A stretch of DNA of 6,184 nt from Fusobacteriales bacterium (GTDB taxonomy: Bacteria > Fusobacteriota > Fusobacteriia > Fusobacteriales > Leptotrichiaceae), in assembly GCA_031285605.1 (NCBI GenBank), contig JAITVW010000083.1, forward strand, positions 1-6,184, in the 5' to 3' direction. A program made the translations under genes and the position numbers. The notes under the pieces are model-generated. The model did no database searches, was not told where the DNA came from, and saw only the letters and a program-made list of their open reading frames with translations. The stretch's first letter is position 1. Each line of letters begins with the position of its first letter. This document shows, piece by piece, positions 1 to 6,184 of this stretch.

Positions 1-456
1 GGACTTCCTACAGCGACATATAGTCAGAACGTAGGAATAGTAGCAATGACAAAAGTAGTCAGCCGGTATATTTTAGGTTTGGCGGCAGCAGTAATTCTGC
101 TTGCAGGATTTATACCTAAAATAGGGGCAGTAATGACAACAATTCCTCAGTCTGTTCTTGGAGGAGCCACAATAACTGTCTTTGGAATGATAACAATGAC
201 AGGAATCAGATTAATTATTCAGGATGAATTATCAAATAGAAATGTTACAATAGTCGGTCTATCATTAGCATTGGGTATGGGTATTTCACTGGTACCTGAA
301 TCTCTCAGTCACTTTTCCGAATCTGTAAGAATAATATTCGGAAGTTCGGCTGTAGTAATCTCTTCACTATTAGCGTTCACGCTCAATATTATTTTACCTA
401 AAGCAACAATAGTTGATGAAGAAAAAGAACGTAAAAGGTTTGAAAATAAAAGTTAA
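1..456 (+). CDS. NCS2-family purine (xanthine/urate-type) permease, C-terminal part
   Basis: This is the 3' end of an integral membrane nucleobase transporter of the NCS2 (nucleobase-ascorbate) family, which usually imports xanthine, urate or uracil with protons. The reading frame is open from the first base, so the start lies upstream; 151 residues are visible. They begin just before the NCS2 signature SQNVGIVAMTKVVSR, the loop and helix after the substrate-binding region, and then run through hydrophobic segments typical of the last helices, including PQSVLGGATITVFGM. The protein ends in a short charged cytoplasmic tail rich in Lys, Glu and Arg. The next gene starts 50 bases downstream on the same strand and encodes a clear paralogue (SVLGGA-ITVF and GI(R/K) blocks are shared), which suggests tandem duplication and co-transcription. 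The exact base transported cannot be told from this part; xanthine or urate is inferred from the neighbours. Confidence 0.9.
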   Translation, partial: GLPTATYSQNVGIVAMTKVVSRYILGLAAAVILLAGFIPKIGAVMTTIPQSVLGGATITVFGMITMTGIRLIIQDELSNRNVTIVGLSLALGMGISLVPESLSHFSESVRIIFGSSAVVISSLLAFTLNIILPKATIVDEEKERKRFENKS

Positions 457-506
457 AAAAAATTTATAAATATTTTATATAAAACTATTGTTGGAGGGAA
501 AATTTT

Positions 507-1904
507 ATGAGCAAAAAAAATCAGAACGATCATGAATTGATCTACCAGTTGGATGGGAGACCAAGTTTTGGAGTAGCATTTCCTTTAGGATTGCAGCATG
601 TGCTTGCGATGTTTACAGGAAATCTGGCACCGGTACTAATTCTTATCGGAGTGCTGAAATTACCTCAGGATCAAAGTTTGAGAATGATACAGTGTGCAAT
701 GTTTGTTTCGGGATTAACTACGTTTGTTCAGTTATATCCTATAAAAATCGGGAAATTTCAGATCGGGGCAGGTCTGCCGATAGTAATGGGAACGTCATTT
801 GCATTTGTACCGACAGCTAAAAACATAGGCTTGCAGTACGGGCTTGCAGGAGTATTGGCCGGAGCACTTTTAGGAAGTTTAGTGGAAGTGATTATGGGAT
901 TTTTCTATAAACCGCTGAAAAAATTCTTTCCGCCGTTAGTGGTAGGTGCTGTATTAATAACTATAGGAATTCATTTACTGAAAGTAGGAGTAGATTACTT
1001 CGCAGGGGGAGTAGGATCGAGCGATTACGGATCGCCGAAGAATCTTTTTTTAGGCTTCTTAGTATTCGCAGTAATAATGTCATTACAAAGATTTGGAAAA
1101 GGGATGTGGAAGATATCGGCAATATTAATAGGGTTAATAGTAGGTTATTTGGTGGCAATACCGCTTGGTAAAGTAAATTTCAGCCATATTACCGAGGCAG
1201 GATGGCTTGCACTTCCGTTACCGCTTGTAATGCCTTGGAAATTTGAATTTCACTTAGAGGCTGTTCTGAGTTTTGCAGCTATATATATAGTTTCGGGATT
1301 GGAAACAATAGGTAATACTTCCGGTATTACAATAGCAGGATTTAACAGAGAAGCTACAGGGGAAGAAACTTCGGGCGGAATACTTGCCGATGCCCTTGGA
1401 TCTACAGCTGCTACATTGTTTAATGCTTTGCCGAATACAGCATTCGGACAGAATGCAGGTATAGTTTCTATGACTAAGGTAGTAAACAAATGGTGTATAG
1501 CTATGGGAGCGTTTGTTTTAATGGGAGCAGCTCTTTTTCCAAAAATCGGCGCAATATTTAATGCAATGCCAAGCAGTGTTCTTGGCGGTGCAGTAATTAC
1601 AGTTTTTGCCATGATTTTGATAAACGGAATAAAAATGATAGCTAAAGCAGGATTTAGTGAAAGAAATATTATAATTTTAGGTGTAACTTTTGGTATTGGT
1701 CTTGGACTCGGGGGAGATTCAAATGTAACTGCACAATTACCAAGTTTTATAAGCTTTATATTTAAAGATACAGTAGCATGTGTATGTATAGTGTCTATAA
1801 TTGCGAATTTAATATTCCCGCCAAGCAAAGAGGATAAAGAACTGGCTAAGGCAGCTATGCTTGAGGAAGAAATCAAGGAAGAGAAAGCTCTTGTTTTGGA
1901 ATAA
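507..1904 (+). CDS. NCS2-family purine (xanthine/urate-type) permease, complete
   Basis: This is a complete 465-residue proton-coupled nucleobase transporter of the NCS2 family, close to the usual family length, expected to have 14 helices in two inverted repeats. The ATG start is supported by GGAGGG at 493-498, eight bases upstream, and by the family N-terminus that follows. Visible motifs are QHVLAMF with His31 (helix 1), GTSFAF at 95-100 (helix 3), SGLETIGN with Glu266 (helix 8), and FGQNAGIVSMTKVVNK with Gln315/Asn316 (helix 10). These correspond by motif to the His, Glu and Gln/Asn residues important in E. coli XanQ. The position four residues after the Glu, commonly Asp in this family, is Asn270 here. 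The C-terminus is a Glu/Lys-rich cytoplasmic tail. The gene follows a paralogue at 50 bases and is followed by a hairpin with a T-rich tail. Xanthine or urate is the most likely substrate; uracil is less likely because of the purine-gene neighbours. Confidence 0.93.
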   Translation: MSKKNQNDHELIYQLDGRPSFGVAFPLGLQHVLAMFTGNLAPVLILIGVLKLPQDQSLRMIQCAMFVSGLTTFVQLYPIKIGKFQIGAGLPIVMGTSFAFVPTAKNIGLQYGLAGVLAGALLGSLVEVIMGFFYKPLKKFFPPLVVGAVLITIGIHLLKVGVDYFAGGVGSSDYGSPKNLFLGFLVFAVIMSLQRFGKGMWKISAILIGLIVGYLVAIPLGKVNFSHITEAGWLALPLPLVMPWKFEFHLEAVLSFAAIYIVSGLETIGNTSGITIAGFNREATGEETSGGILADALGSTAATLFNALPNTAFGQNAGIVSMTKVVNKWCIAMGAFVLMGAALFPKIGAIFNAMPSSVLGGAVITVFAMILINGIKMIAKAGFSERNIIILGVTFGIGLGLGGDSNVTAQLPSFISFIFKDTVACVCIVSIIANLIFPPSKEDKELAKAAMLEEEIKEEKALVLE

Positions 1905-1923
1905 AGATTGCAATATTTGACGG

Positions 1924-2021
1924 CTAAACTGATTTGATTTTAATCAGTTTAGAGGAAAAGTCCGGTGTAATGTTTCATTTTTAAAAACTAATCTGATTAG
2001 GTGTGAACGAGACATTACACC
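1924..2021 (+). other. Structured intergenic region with two stem-loops and a possible alternative pairing
   Basis: This non-coding stretch lies just downstream of the intact permease. Stem 1 is a perfect 11-bp inverted repeat, 1924-1934 with 1942-1952, with a 7-base loop and no T tract after it. Stem 2 pairs 1964-1976 with 2009-2021 over 13 bp (one G-U) and encloses a small inverted repeat, CTAATC-T-GATTAG, at 1988-2000. The 3' arm of stem 1 can also pair with 1988-1998 at 10 of 11 positions, so stem 1 and the small hairpin inside stem 2 are partly exclusive. No known riboswitch consensus is recognised. It may be a processed 3' UTR, a small RNA or a decayed leader. The base pairing is read directly; any function is inference. 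Confidence 0.45.
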
Positions 2022-2034
2022 AAGAGCATGGCAG

Positions 2035-2083
2035 AAAATGAAACAGCCAGACTTTGATAAAAAAAGTGCTGTCTGTTTTGTTT
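2035..2083 (+). terminator. Probable rho-independent terminator downstream of the permease pair
   Basis: The inverted repeat AAACAG-c-CAG-ACTTT (2041-2055) pairs with AAAGT-g-CTG-t-CTGTTT (2063-2078), giving about 14 pairs with one mismatch and one bulge around a 7-base loop. A short A run (2035-2038) lies before it, and a T-rich tail follows (TTTTGTTT from 2076, then ATGTTCTTT). The A-stem-T arrangement fits an intrinsic terminator for the operon containing the two upstream permeases. The tail is interrupted and the stem is modest in GC, so its strength is uncertain. Confidence 0.6.
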
Positions 2084-2136
2084 ATGTTCTTTAACAAGGA
2101 AAAAGACTGTGCTTAAAGGACTTATAAAGGTTAAAA

Positions 2137-2908
2137 TTGAGGTTTTCTTAATTTCTAAATTCTGAGGATTATGCTATGAAAAGAGTAGCTTCGGCTTCGT
2201 GTTCACTGTTCTCGGTTATAAAAAGACTGATAAAAAGTTCGGTTGAATTAGCCAGAAAAAAGGAGTAATGCTGCATACACATCTGGCTGAAACTATGGAT
2301 AAAGAAGAATTTTGTATTTCAGTATACGGAACGAGACCGGTAGAGCTTATGGAAGATACCAGATGGATCGGGTATATGGTTCGCCCATGGGAATATATTT
2401 CAACGATGATGAATTAAAAAGATTGAAAGATAGTGGAATAGCTCACTGTCCAAGTTCAAATATGAAGTTAAACAGCGGGATATGCAGAACTATTCAGGAC
2501 AGGAGTAAATGTTGGAATAGCAGTAGACAGAAGTATTTCAAATAATGCTCAAATATGTGGGAAAAGGTCAGGAGGGCATATTTGTCGAATTATTTGAAAT
2601 ATGGAGTAAGCGGTTAAAATGCATATAAAATATTGAAAATGGCAACAAAAGGCGGAGCAAGAGTATTGGGAAGAAATGATACAGGAACACTTGAAGCAGA
2701 TAAGGCAGCGGACATTGTTGCGTACAATCTGTCTGATATAGCATATGCGGGATGCCATAATCCGCTGACTTCCTTGGTATACTGCGGGAACAGCAGTTTG
2801 GTTGATATGACAATAGTCAATGGAAAAGTAGTAGTGAAAAATGTTATGGTCTTAACAGTAAGTACACAGGAAACTGCAATAAAAGCTCATAGTCATGCAT
2901 CAAATTAG
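2137..2908 (+). pseudogene. Decayed 8-oxoguanine deaminase-like amidohydrolase (C-terminal half, several frameshifts)
   Basis: These are remains of a metal-dependent amidohydrolase (COG0402, AtzB/8-oxoguanine deaminase type) that would have deaminated a guanine-like purine in the cytoplasm. Family blocks appear in the right order but in changing frames: SEDYAMKRVA...FSV and SVELARKK (frame 1, 2161-2262); GVMLHTHLAET...RPVELME...WIG (frame 3, 2262-2372); WFAH (frame 1, 2377-2388); GIYFNDDEL...HCPSSNMKLNSGIC (frame 2, 2390-2485); ELFRTGVNVGIAVDRS (frame 3, 2487-2549); NMWEKVRRAY through MATKGGARVLGRND to the stop (frame 2, 2552-2908). A TAA at 2615-2617 also interrupts the last block. The metal-ligand histidines of HTHLAE and WFAH and the Asp of AVD are still recognisable, but the N-terminal half with its HxH metal site is missing. 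Two prolines of the usual APCSPFSV block are changed. The 5' limit is soft: the match is clear from about 2161, and 2137-2160 (VFLISKF in frame 3) is only suggestive. Guanine deaminase or a related chlorohydrolase is the alternative; SsnA proper fits less well. Confidence 0.85.
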
Positions 2909-2965
2909 TAGAAAGAAGAAGAGAGGAAATACTATCAAATAAAAACTTGACAAGATTACTAAAAA

Positions 2966-3247
2966 CAGACGGTTTTGCTATTATTCCGGTTTTTGTTTTT
3001 AATTGGAACTGTAGCTGCAAATGGAATAAAATCTTTGTCTAAGGTAAAATTTGACGAAACTAAAAACGGAATGACAGCAGCTGTAAGTATAGGGCTGGCT
3101 TTGATTCCTGCAGCAGTACCGGGATTTTATGACAATTTCCCAAAATGAGCAGAAACACTTTTTCACAGCGGAATAACTACCGGAAGTTTAAGTGCGATAT
3201 TGTTGAATCTGTTGTTTAACGGTGCAGGAGAAAAGGAGCAGGAATAA
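2966..3247 (+). pseudogene. C-terminal remnant of a third NCS2 permease, interrupted by TGA
   Basis: Frame 2 from 2966 gives a run ending in LIGTVAANGIKSLSKVKFD, then TAAVSIGLALIPAAVPGFY, the TGA, and a final hydrophobic helix SAILLNLLFN before TAA at 3245-3247. This matches the last helices of NCS2 xanthine/uracil permeases (GTVAANGIK and SGITTGSLSAI blocks). An in-frame TGA at 3146-3148 falls in PK-stop-AETLF, where homologues commonly have Trp (TGG), so one base change explains it. The N-terminal two thirds are absent. A GAGAGG at 2921-2926, just after the deaminase stop, could be the old ribosome site, with the body of the gene lost by internal deletion; that is inference. The remnant sits between the dead deaminase and ygfK, consistent with an ancestral deaminase-permease-ygfK operon. 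It differs in sequence from the two upstream permeases, so it is probably not a recent copy of either. Confidence 0.82.
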
Positions 3248-3384
3248 AAACTGAAATAAACAGTATCTTGAAAATTTTAGTTTTTATGTTTGGATTTTGA
3301 AATACAAAGACTAAAAAGACAGTTAACTTAAGTTTATGAATTTTTGCAGGAAGATAAATAAAAAAAGGTTGGAGGATAAAGAAA
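3248..3384 (+). other. AT-rich leader of ygfK
   Basis: This is a 137-base gap with no coding signal. It holds an inverted repeat, 3275-3285 with 3306-3316 (11 bp with one G-U, 20-base loop), and a 10-bp palindrome AACTTAAGTT at 3325-3334 that could be a protein site. A TTGAAA at 3297-3302 resembles a -35 box, but no good -10 follows at proper spacing, so no promoter is called. The gap ends in the GGAGG ribosome site (3371-3375) of ygfK. Because everything just upstream is pseudogene, ygfK expression needs either a promoter here or read-through. Confidence 0.35.
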
Positions 3385-6184
3385 ATGAGTGATTTAATGA
3401 GATTAATCCCTTTTGGTACAATGATAGAATGGATTTTTCAGGAATATGAAGAACAGGAAACTATTTTCGGAGTAAGAAAAAATAAATTTTATAAAAATAA
3501 CAGCGGTACAAATATAGTAATGTTTGGTGACAAACTAAGCACTCCTGTAGGACCTGCGGCAGGACCGAATTCACAGCTTGCACAGAATATAGTAGCAGCA
3601 TATCTGACTGGATCACGTTTCGTAGAATTGAAAACAGTACAGCAGATGGATGGCGAAGATTTGAGAAAATGTGTGGCAAAGCCTTGTATAAATGCCGAAG
3701 ATGAGTGTTATAACGTGGAATGGTCAACAGAACTTACTGTTCCCGAAGCTTATAATGAATACATAAAAGCATGGTTTGCCCTGCATGTAGTAGGGAAAGA
3801 ACTCGGGATCAGCGATAAAAGAGATTTTGCGTTTAATATGAGTGTGGGTTATGACCTTGACGGTATAAAGTCGCCTAAAATCGATGCTTTTATAGAAGGA
3901 TTGAAAGATGCTTCCACTACAGAAATATGGAAAGAATGTAAGGAATATTTATTAAATAATATTGATAAGTTTCAAAGACTCACAAAAGAAGATGTGGAAA
4001 ATATTTCATCAAGCGTTTGTCCTTCAATATGTTTATCAACATTGCACGGATGTCCTCCTGCCGAAATAGAAAGAATAGCAAGGTATCTTCTTGAAGAGAA
4101 GAAACTTCATACTTTCATAAAGTGTAATCCTACACTTCTGGGATATGAATTTGCAAGAGGAATTCTGGATAAAATGGGCTATGACTATATTTCATTTGAT
4201 GATCACCATTTTAAGAATGACCTTCAGTACGGAGATGCTATAGCAATGCTTACTCGTCTGATAGAATTCTCAAAAGCGCTTGATCTTGAATTCGGTGTTA
4301 AGCTGACTAATACATTTCCTGTAAAAATAGCAAGAAAAGAACTTCCGGGAGAAGAAATGTATATGTCGGGAAGATCACTGTTTCCGCTTACTATAAGTCT
4401 GGCCAATAAATTATCACAGGAATTCAAAGGACTTCTTCCTATATCATTTTCAGGAGGAGCTGATTTCTTTAATATAGAAGAAATTATAAAAACAGGGATA
4501 CAGCCTGTAACTATAGCGACTACTATTCTAAAGCCGGGTGGATATGAAAGAACTACACAGCTTGCAGAGAAAATAGAACCGTTGCTTGCAGGAAAATTTC
4601 ATGGTATAGATCTGGAAAGTCTGGAACGTCTTGCAGAAAGTGTTACTATGAATAAACATCATATAAAGAGTGCGAGACCTGTAGGAACAAGAAAAACAAA
4701 ATCAATACTTCCGTTATATGATTGTGCAAAAGCGCCTTGTAAAGACGGAGGATGTCCTATAGAGCAGCAGATACCGGAGTATTTGAAGCTGGTAAGCGAA
4801 GGAAACTATGAAGAGGCATTTAAGGTAATAGTAAATGATAATGCATCACCTGCTGTTACAGGTACAATATGTGATCATCAGTGTCAGAATAAATGTACGA
4901 GACTTGATTATGATTCTCCGCTTGAAATAAGAAATGCAAAAAAGACAGCAGTTTTAAATGCACAGGATAAATATCTGGCTAATATGAAAAAAGCAAAAAT
5001 AGTAACTAAGAAAAAAGCTGTAATAATAGGGGCAGGACCTGCCGGAGTAGCTGTTTCGTTCTTTTTAAGAAGAAACGGAATGGAGGTTACCGTTCTGGAA
5101 AAAAGAGACCGTCCTTACGGAATAGTGGAATATATAATACCTGAATTCAGAATTTCATCAGGAATGATAAACAGAGATTATCAGCTTGCAGTAAATGCCG
5201 GTGTAAATTTTGTCTATAATGTAAATGAAAATTACGATGTAGAAGAACTGAAAAAGGAATATGACTTTGTAGTAGTAGCTACAGGAGCATGGAAAGAAGG
5301 AATAATTCCTGTAAAAGAAGGCGGGGAGAATCTGCGTGATGCGTTGGAATTTCTTGAGGATGCCAAAAAGAATGACATAAATATCTCTTTAGGAAAAAAA
5401 GTAGCTGTACTTGGCGGCGGAGACGTGGCAATGGATTGTTCGAGAACCGCCAAAAGAGCTCCGGGAGTAGAAAGTGTATCTATAGTATATAGAAGAACAA
5501 GAGAATTTATGCCGGCAGAACCTGAAGAAAAAGAACAGGCTCTGGGTGACGGAGTAATATTTCAGGAATTATTGTCGCCTGTGTCATATGACGGTAAGAA
5601 TCTTGTGTGCGAAGTTATGGAACTTGCTGATACAGACGAATCCGGAAGAAGAGGAATAAAAGGTACGGGACAGTTGAAAACACTGGAATTCGATACAGTG
5701 GTGAGTGCTGTGGGTGCCAGAGTAGATACTTCTTTATTTGAAAAGAATAATTTAAAATTAAATGATAGAGGTTATGTAAATATTAACCAGTTTAATGAGT
5801 CGAGCTCTGCTGATGTTTATATAGCAGGTGACTGTAAATCCGGAACATCCACAATAGTAAAAGCCATAGCAGATGCTAAGGTAATAGCTAAGAATATTCT
5901 GGATAAAGCCGGGTTAACAGTAGATTTTGAAAGATATAATGTAGTTCAGAAAGAAGAAACATTATATGAAAGAAAAGGAACGCTAAAGGCAAACACTAAG
6001 ACTAAAGAAGACGGAACACGTTGCCTGACTTGTGACCAAGTATGCGAACTTTGCTGTGATGTATGTCCGAACAGAGCAAATGTGATGGTAAGAATAAATA
6101 ACGGTTCGTTTAACCAGACACACCAGATAGTCCATTTAGACGGAATGTGTAATGAATGTGGAAACTGTGGTGTTTTTTGTCCTC
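3385..6184 (+). CDS. ygfK: YgfK-type Fe-S flavoprotein oxidoreductase (putative selenate reductase subunit), 3' end cut by window
   Basis: This is a large cytoplasmic iron-sulfur flavoprotein; 933 residues are visible of about 1030 in the E. coli protein, and the frame is open at the window end. The ATG start has GGAGG nine bases upstream, and the N-terminus MSDLMRLIPFG is typical of the family. Residues 1-430 form a DHOD-like domain (VGPAAGPNSQ at 55-64, LHGCPPAEIE at 220-229, KCNPTLLG at 246-253). Residues about 447-530 carry the GltD-like Fe-S linker (C452, C457, C496, C500, C504). An FAD Rossmann motif GAGPAG (549-554), ATGAW (632-636), an NAD(P)H motif GGGDVA (677-682) and the second FAD motif IAGDC (813-817) follow. 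Ferredoxin-type cysteines come last: 880, 883, 887, 890, 891, 894, then C922-x2-C-x2-C-x3-C932-P. The parts resemble dihydropyrimidine dehydrogenase in a different order. The selenate reductase name is historical; purine-locus context points to electron transfer from NAD(P)H in anaerobic purine or urate breakdown. The substrate is unproven. No frameshift or stop is seen. Confidence 0.95.
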   Translation, partial: MSDLMRLIPFGTMIEWIFQEYEEQETIFGVRKNKFYKNNSGTNIVMFGDKLSTPVGPAAGPNSQLAQNIVAAYLTGSRFVELKTVQQMDGEDLRKCVAKPCINAEDECYNVEWSTELTVPEAYNEYIKAWFALHVVGKELGISDKRDFAFNMSVGYDLDGIKSPKIDAFIEGLKDASTTEIWKECKEYLLNNIDKFQRLTKEDVENISSSVCPSICLSTLHGCPPAEIERIARYLLEEKKLHTFIKCNPTLLGYEFARGILDKMGYDYISFDDHHFKNDLQYGDAIAMLTRLIEFSKALDLEFGVKLTNTFPVKIARKELPGEEMYMSGRSLFPLTISLANKLSQEFKGLLPISFSGGADFFNIEEIIKTGIQPVTIATTILKPGGYERTTQLAEKIEPLLAGKFHGIDLESLERLAESVTMNKHHIKSARPVGTRKTKSILPLYDCAKAPCKDGGCPIEQQIPEYLKLVSEGNYEEAFKVIVNDNASPAVTGTICDHQCQNKCTRLDYDSPLEIRNAKKTAVLNAQDKYLANMKKAKIVTKKKAVIIGAGPAGVAVSFFLRRNGMEVTVLEKRDRPYGIVEYIIPEFRISSGMINRDYQLAVNAGVNFVYNVNENYDVEELKKEYDFVVVATGAWKEGIIPVKEGGENLRDALEFLEDAKKNDINISLGKKVAVLGGGDVAMDCSRTAKRAPGVESVSIVYRRTREFMPAEPEEKEQALGDGVIFQELLSPVSYDGKNLVCEVMELADTDESGRRGIKGTGQLKTLEFDTVVSAVGARVDTSLFEKNNLKLNDRGYVNINQFNESSSADVYIAGDCKSGTSTIVKAIADAKVIAKNILDKAGLTVDFERYNVVQKEETLYERKGTLKANTKTKEDGTRCLTCDQVCELCCDVCPNRANVMVRINNGSFNQTHQIVHLDGMCNECGNCGVFCP

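Noticed and set aside
1250..1876. 208-residue reading frame on the minus strand
   Set aside because: It lies opposite the permease coding strand, has no recognisable motif or ribosome site, and is explained by the codon pattern of the real gene.
1924..1952. Perfect 11-bp hairpin as the main terminator of the permease
   Set aside because: It is AT-rich and followed by AGGAAAAG rather than a T tract; the hairpin at 2035-2083 with a T-rich tail is the better candidate.
1951..2050. Words resembling RNase P RNA (GAGGAAAAGTCCGG and CAGAAAATGAAAC) and a cobalamin riboswitch box (TCCGGTGTAAT)
   Set aside because: The other required conserved regions and pairings are absent, and the words fall within simple inverted repeats; the resemblance looks like chance.
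2312..2545. Separate 77-residue protein
   Set aside because: Its middle part matches deaminase motifs (GIYFNDDEL, HCPSSNM) and both ends are off-frame parts of the same pseudogene; it has no ribosome site.
2633..2908. Independent 91-residue protein
   Set aside because: It is the C-terminal part of the deaminase after the in-frame TAA at 2615, continuous in frame with the upstream block, and has no ribosome site of its own.
3146..3148. In-frame TGA in the permease remnant as a selenocysteine or recoded Trp codon
   Set aside because: The rest of the gene is already truncated, no convincing SECIS-like hairpin is seen just after the TGA, NCS2 permeases are not selenoproteins, and the intact genes use TGG for Trp.
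1..6184. CRISPR array, insertion sequence, tRNA or phage genes
   Set aside because: No regularly spaced repeats, transposase motifs, terminal inverted repeats or tRNA-like cloverleaf were found by reading.

Overview
This window comes from an AT-rich bacterial chromosome. Arginine codons are mostly AGA, ATA is common for isoleucine, and ribosome sites are of the GGAGG type. The style fits an anaerobic fermenter such as a Fusobacteriota member (Sebaldella/Leptotrichia-like) or a low-GC Firmicute. This assignment is inferred from composition and gene content; no taxonomic marker is present.

Layout on the + strand: (1) 1-456, the C-terminal third of an NCS2-family purine permease, cut by the window edge. 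(2) 507-1904, a complete second NCS2 permease with its own strong Shine-Dalgarno. (3) 1905-about 2100, a non-coding stretch with three inverted repeats; the first two share a strand that could pair with either partner, and the last looks like an intrinsic terminator. (4) about 2137-2908, a badly decayed amidohydrolase gene whose surviving motifs match the 8-oxoguanine deaminase/AtzB-like family; its N-terminal half is gone. (5) 2966-3247, a C-terminal remnant of a third NCS2 permease, broken by a TGA where a Trp codon is expected. (6) 3248-3384, an AT-rich leader. (7) 3385-6184, a long intact gene, open at the window end, for a YgfK-type iron-sulfur flavoprotein. It has a DHOD-like N-terminal domain, a GltD-like FAD/NAD(P)H module and C-terminal 4Fe-4S motifs.

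Together these genes form part of a purine uptake and catabolism locus. In E. coli, ygfK lies near ssnA, xdhD, xanQ, guaD and uacT, and ygfK-containing clusters have been linked to anaerobic urate/purine breakdown in gut bacteria (established knowledge, recalled rather than searched). The inferred scheme is that NCS2 permeases import xanthine, urate or a related base, a deaminase once fed in 8-oxoguanine or guanine, and YgfK passes electrons from NAD(P)H through flavin and Fe-S centres in the reductive breakdown. The middle of the locus is dead in this strain, while the upstream permease and YgfK remain open. That suggests a narrowed substrate range or a reshuffled locus.

I found no tRNA, rRNA, CRISPR array, insertion sequence or phage gene. 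The window is mostly recognisable metabolism. Its least explained parts are the structured intergenic region at 1924-2083 and the selective decay of the central genes.
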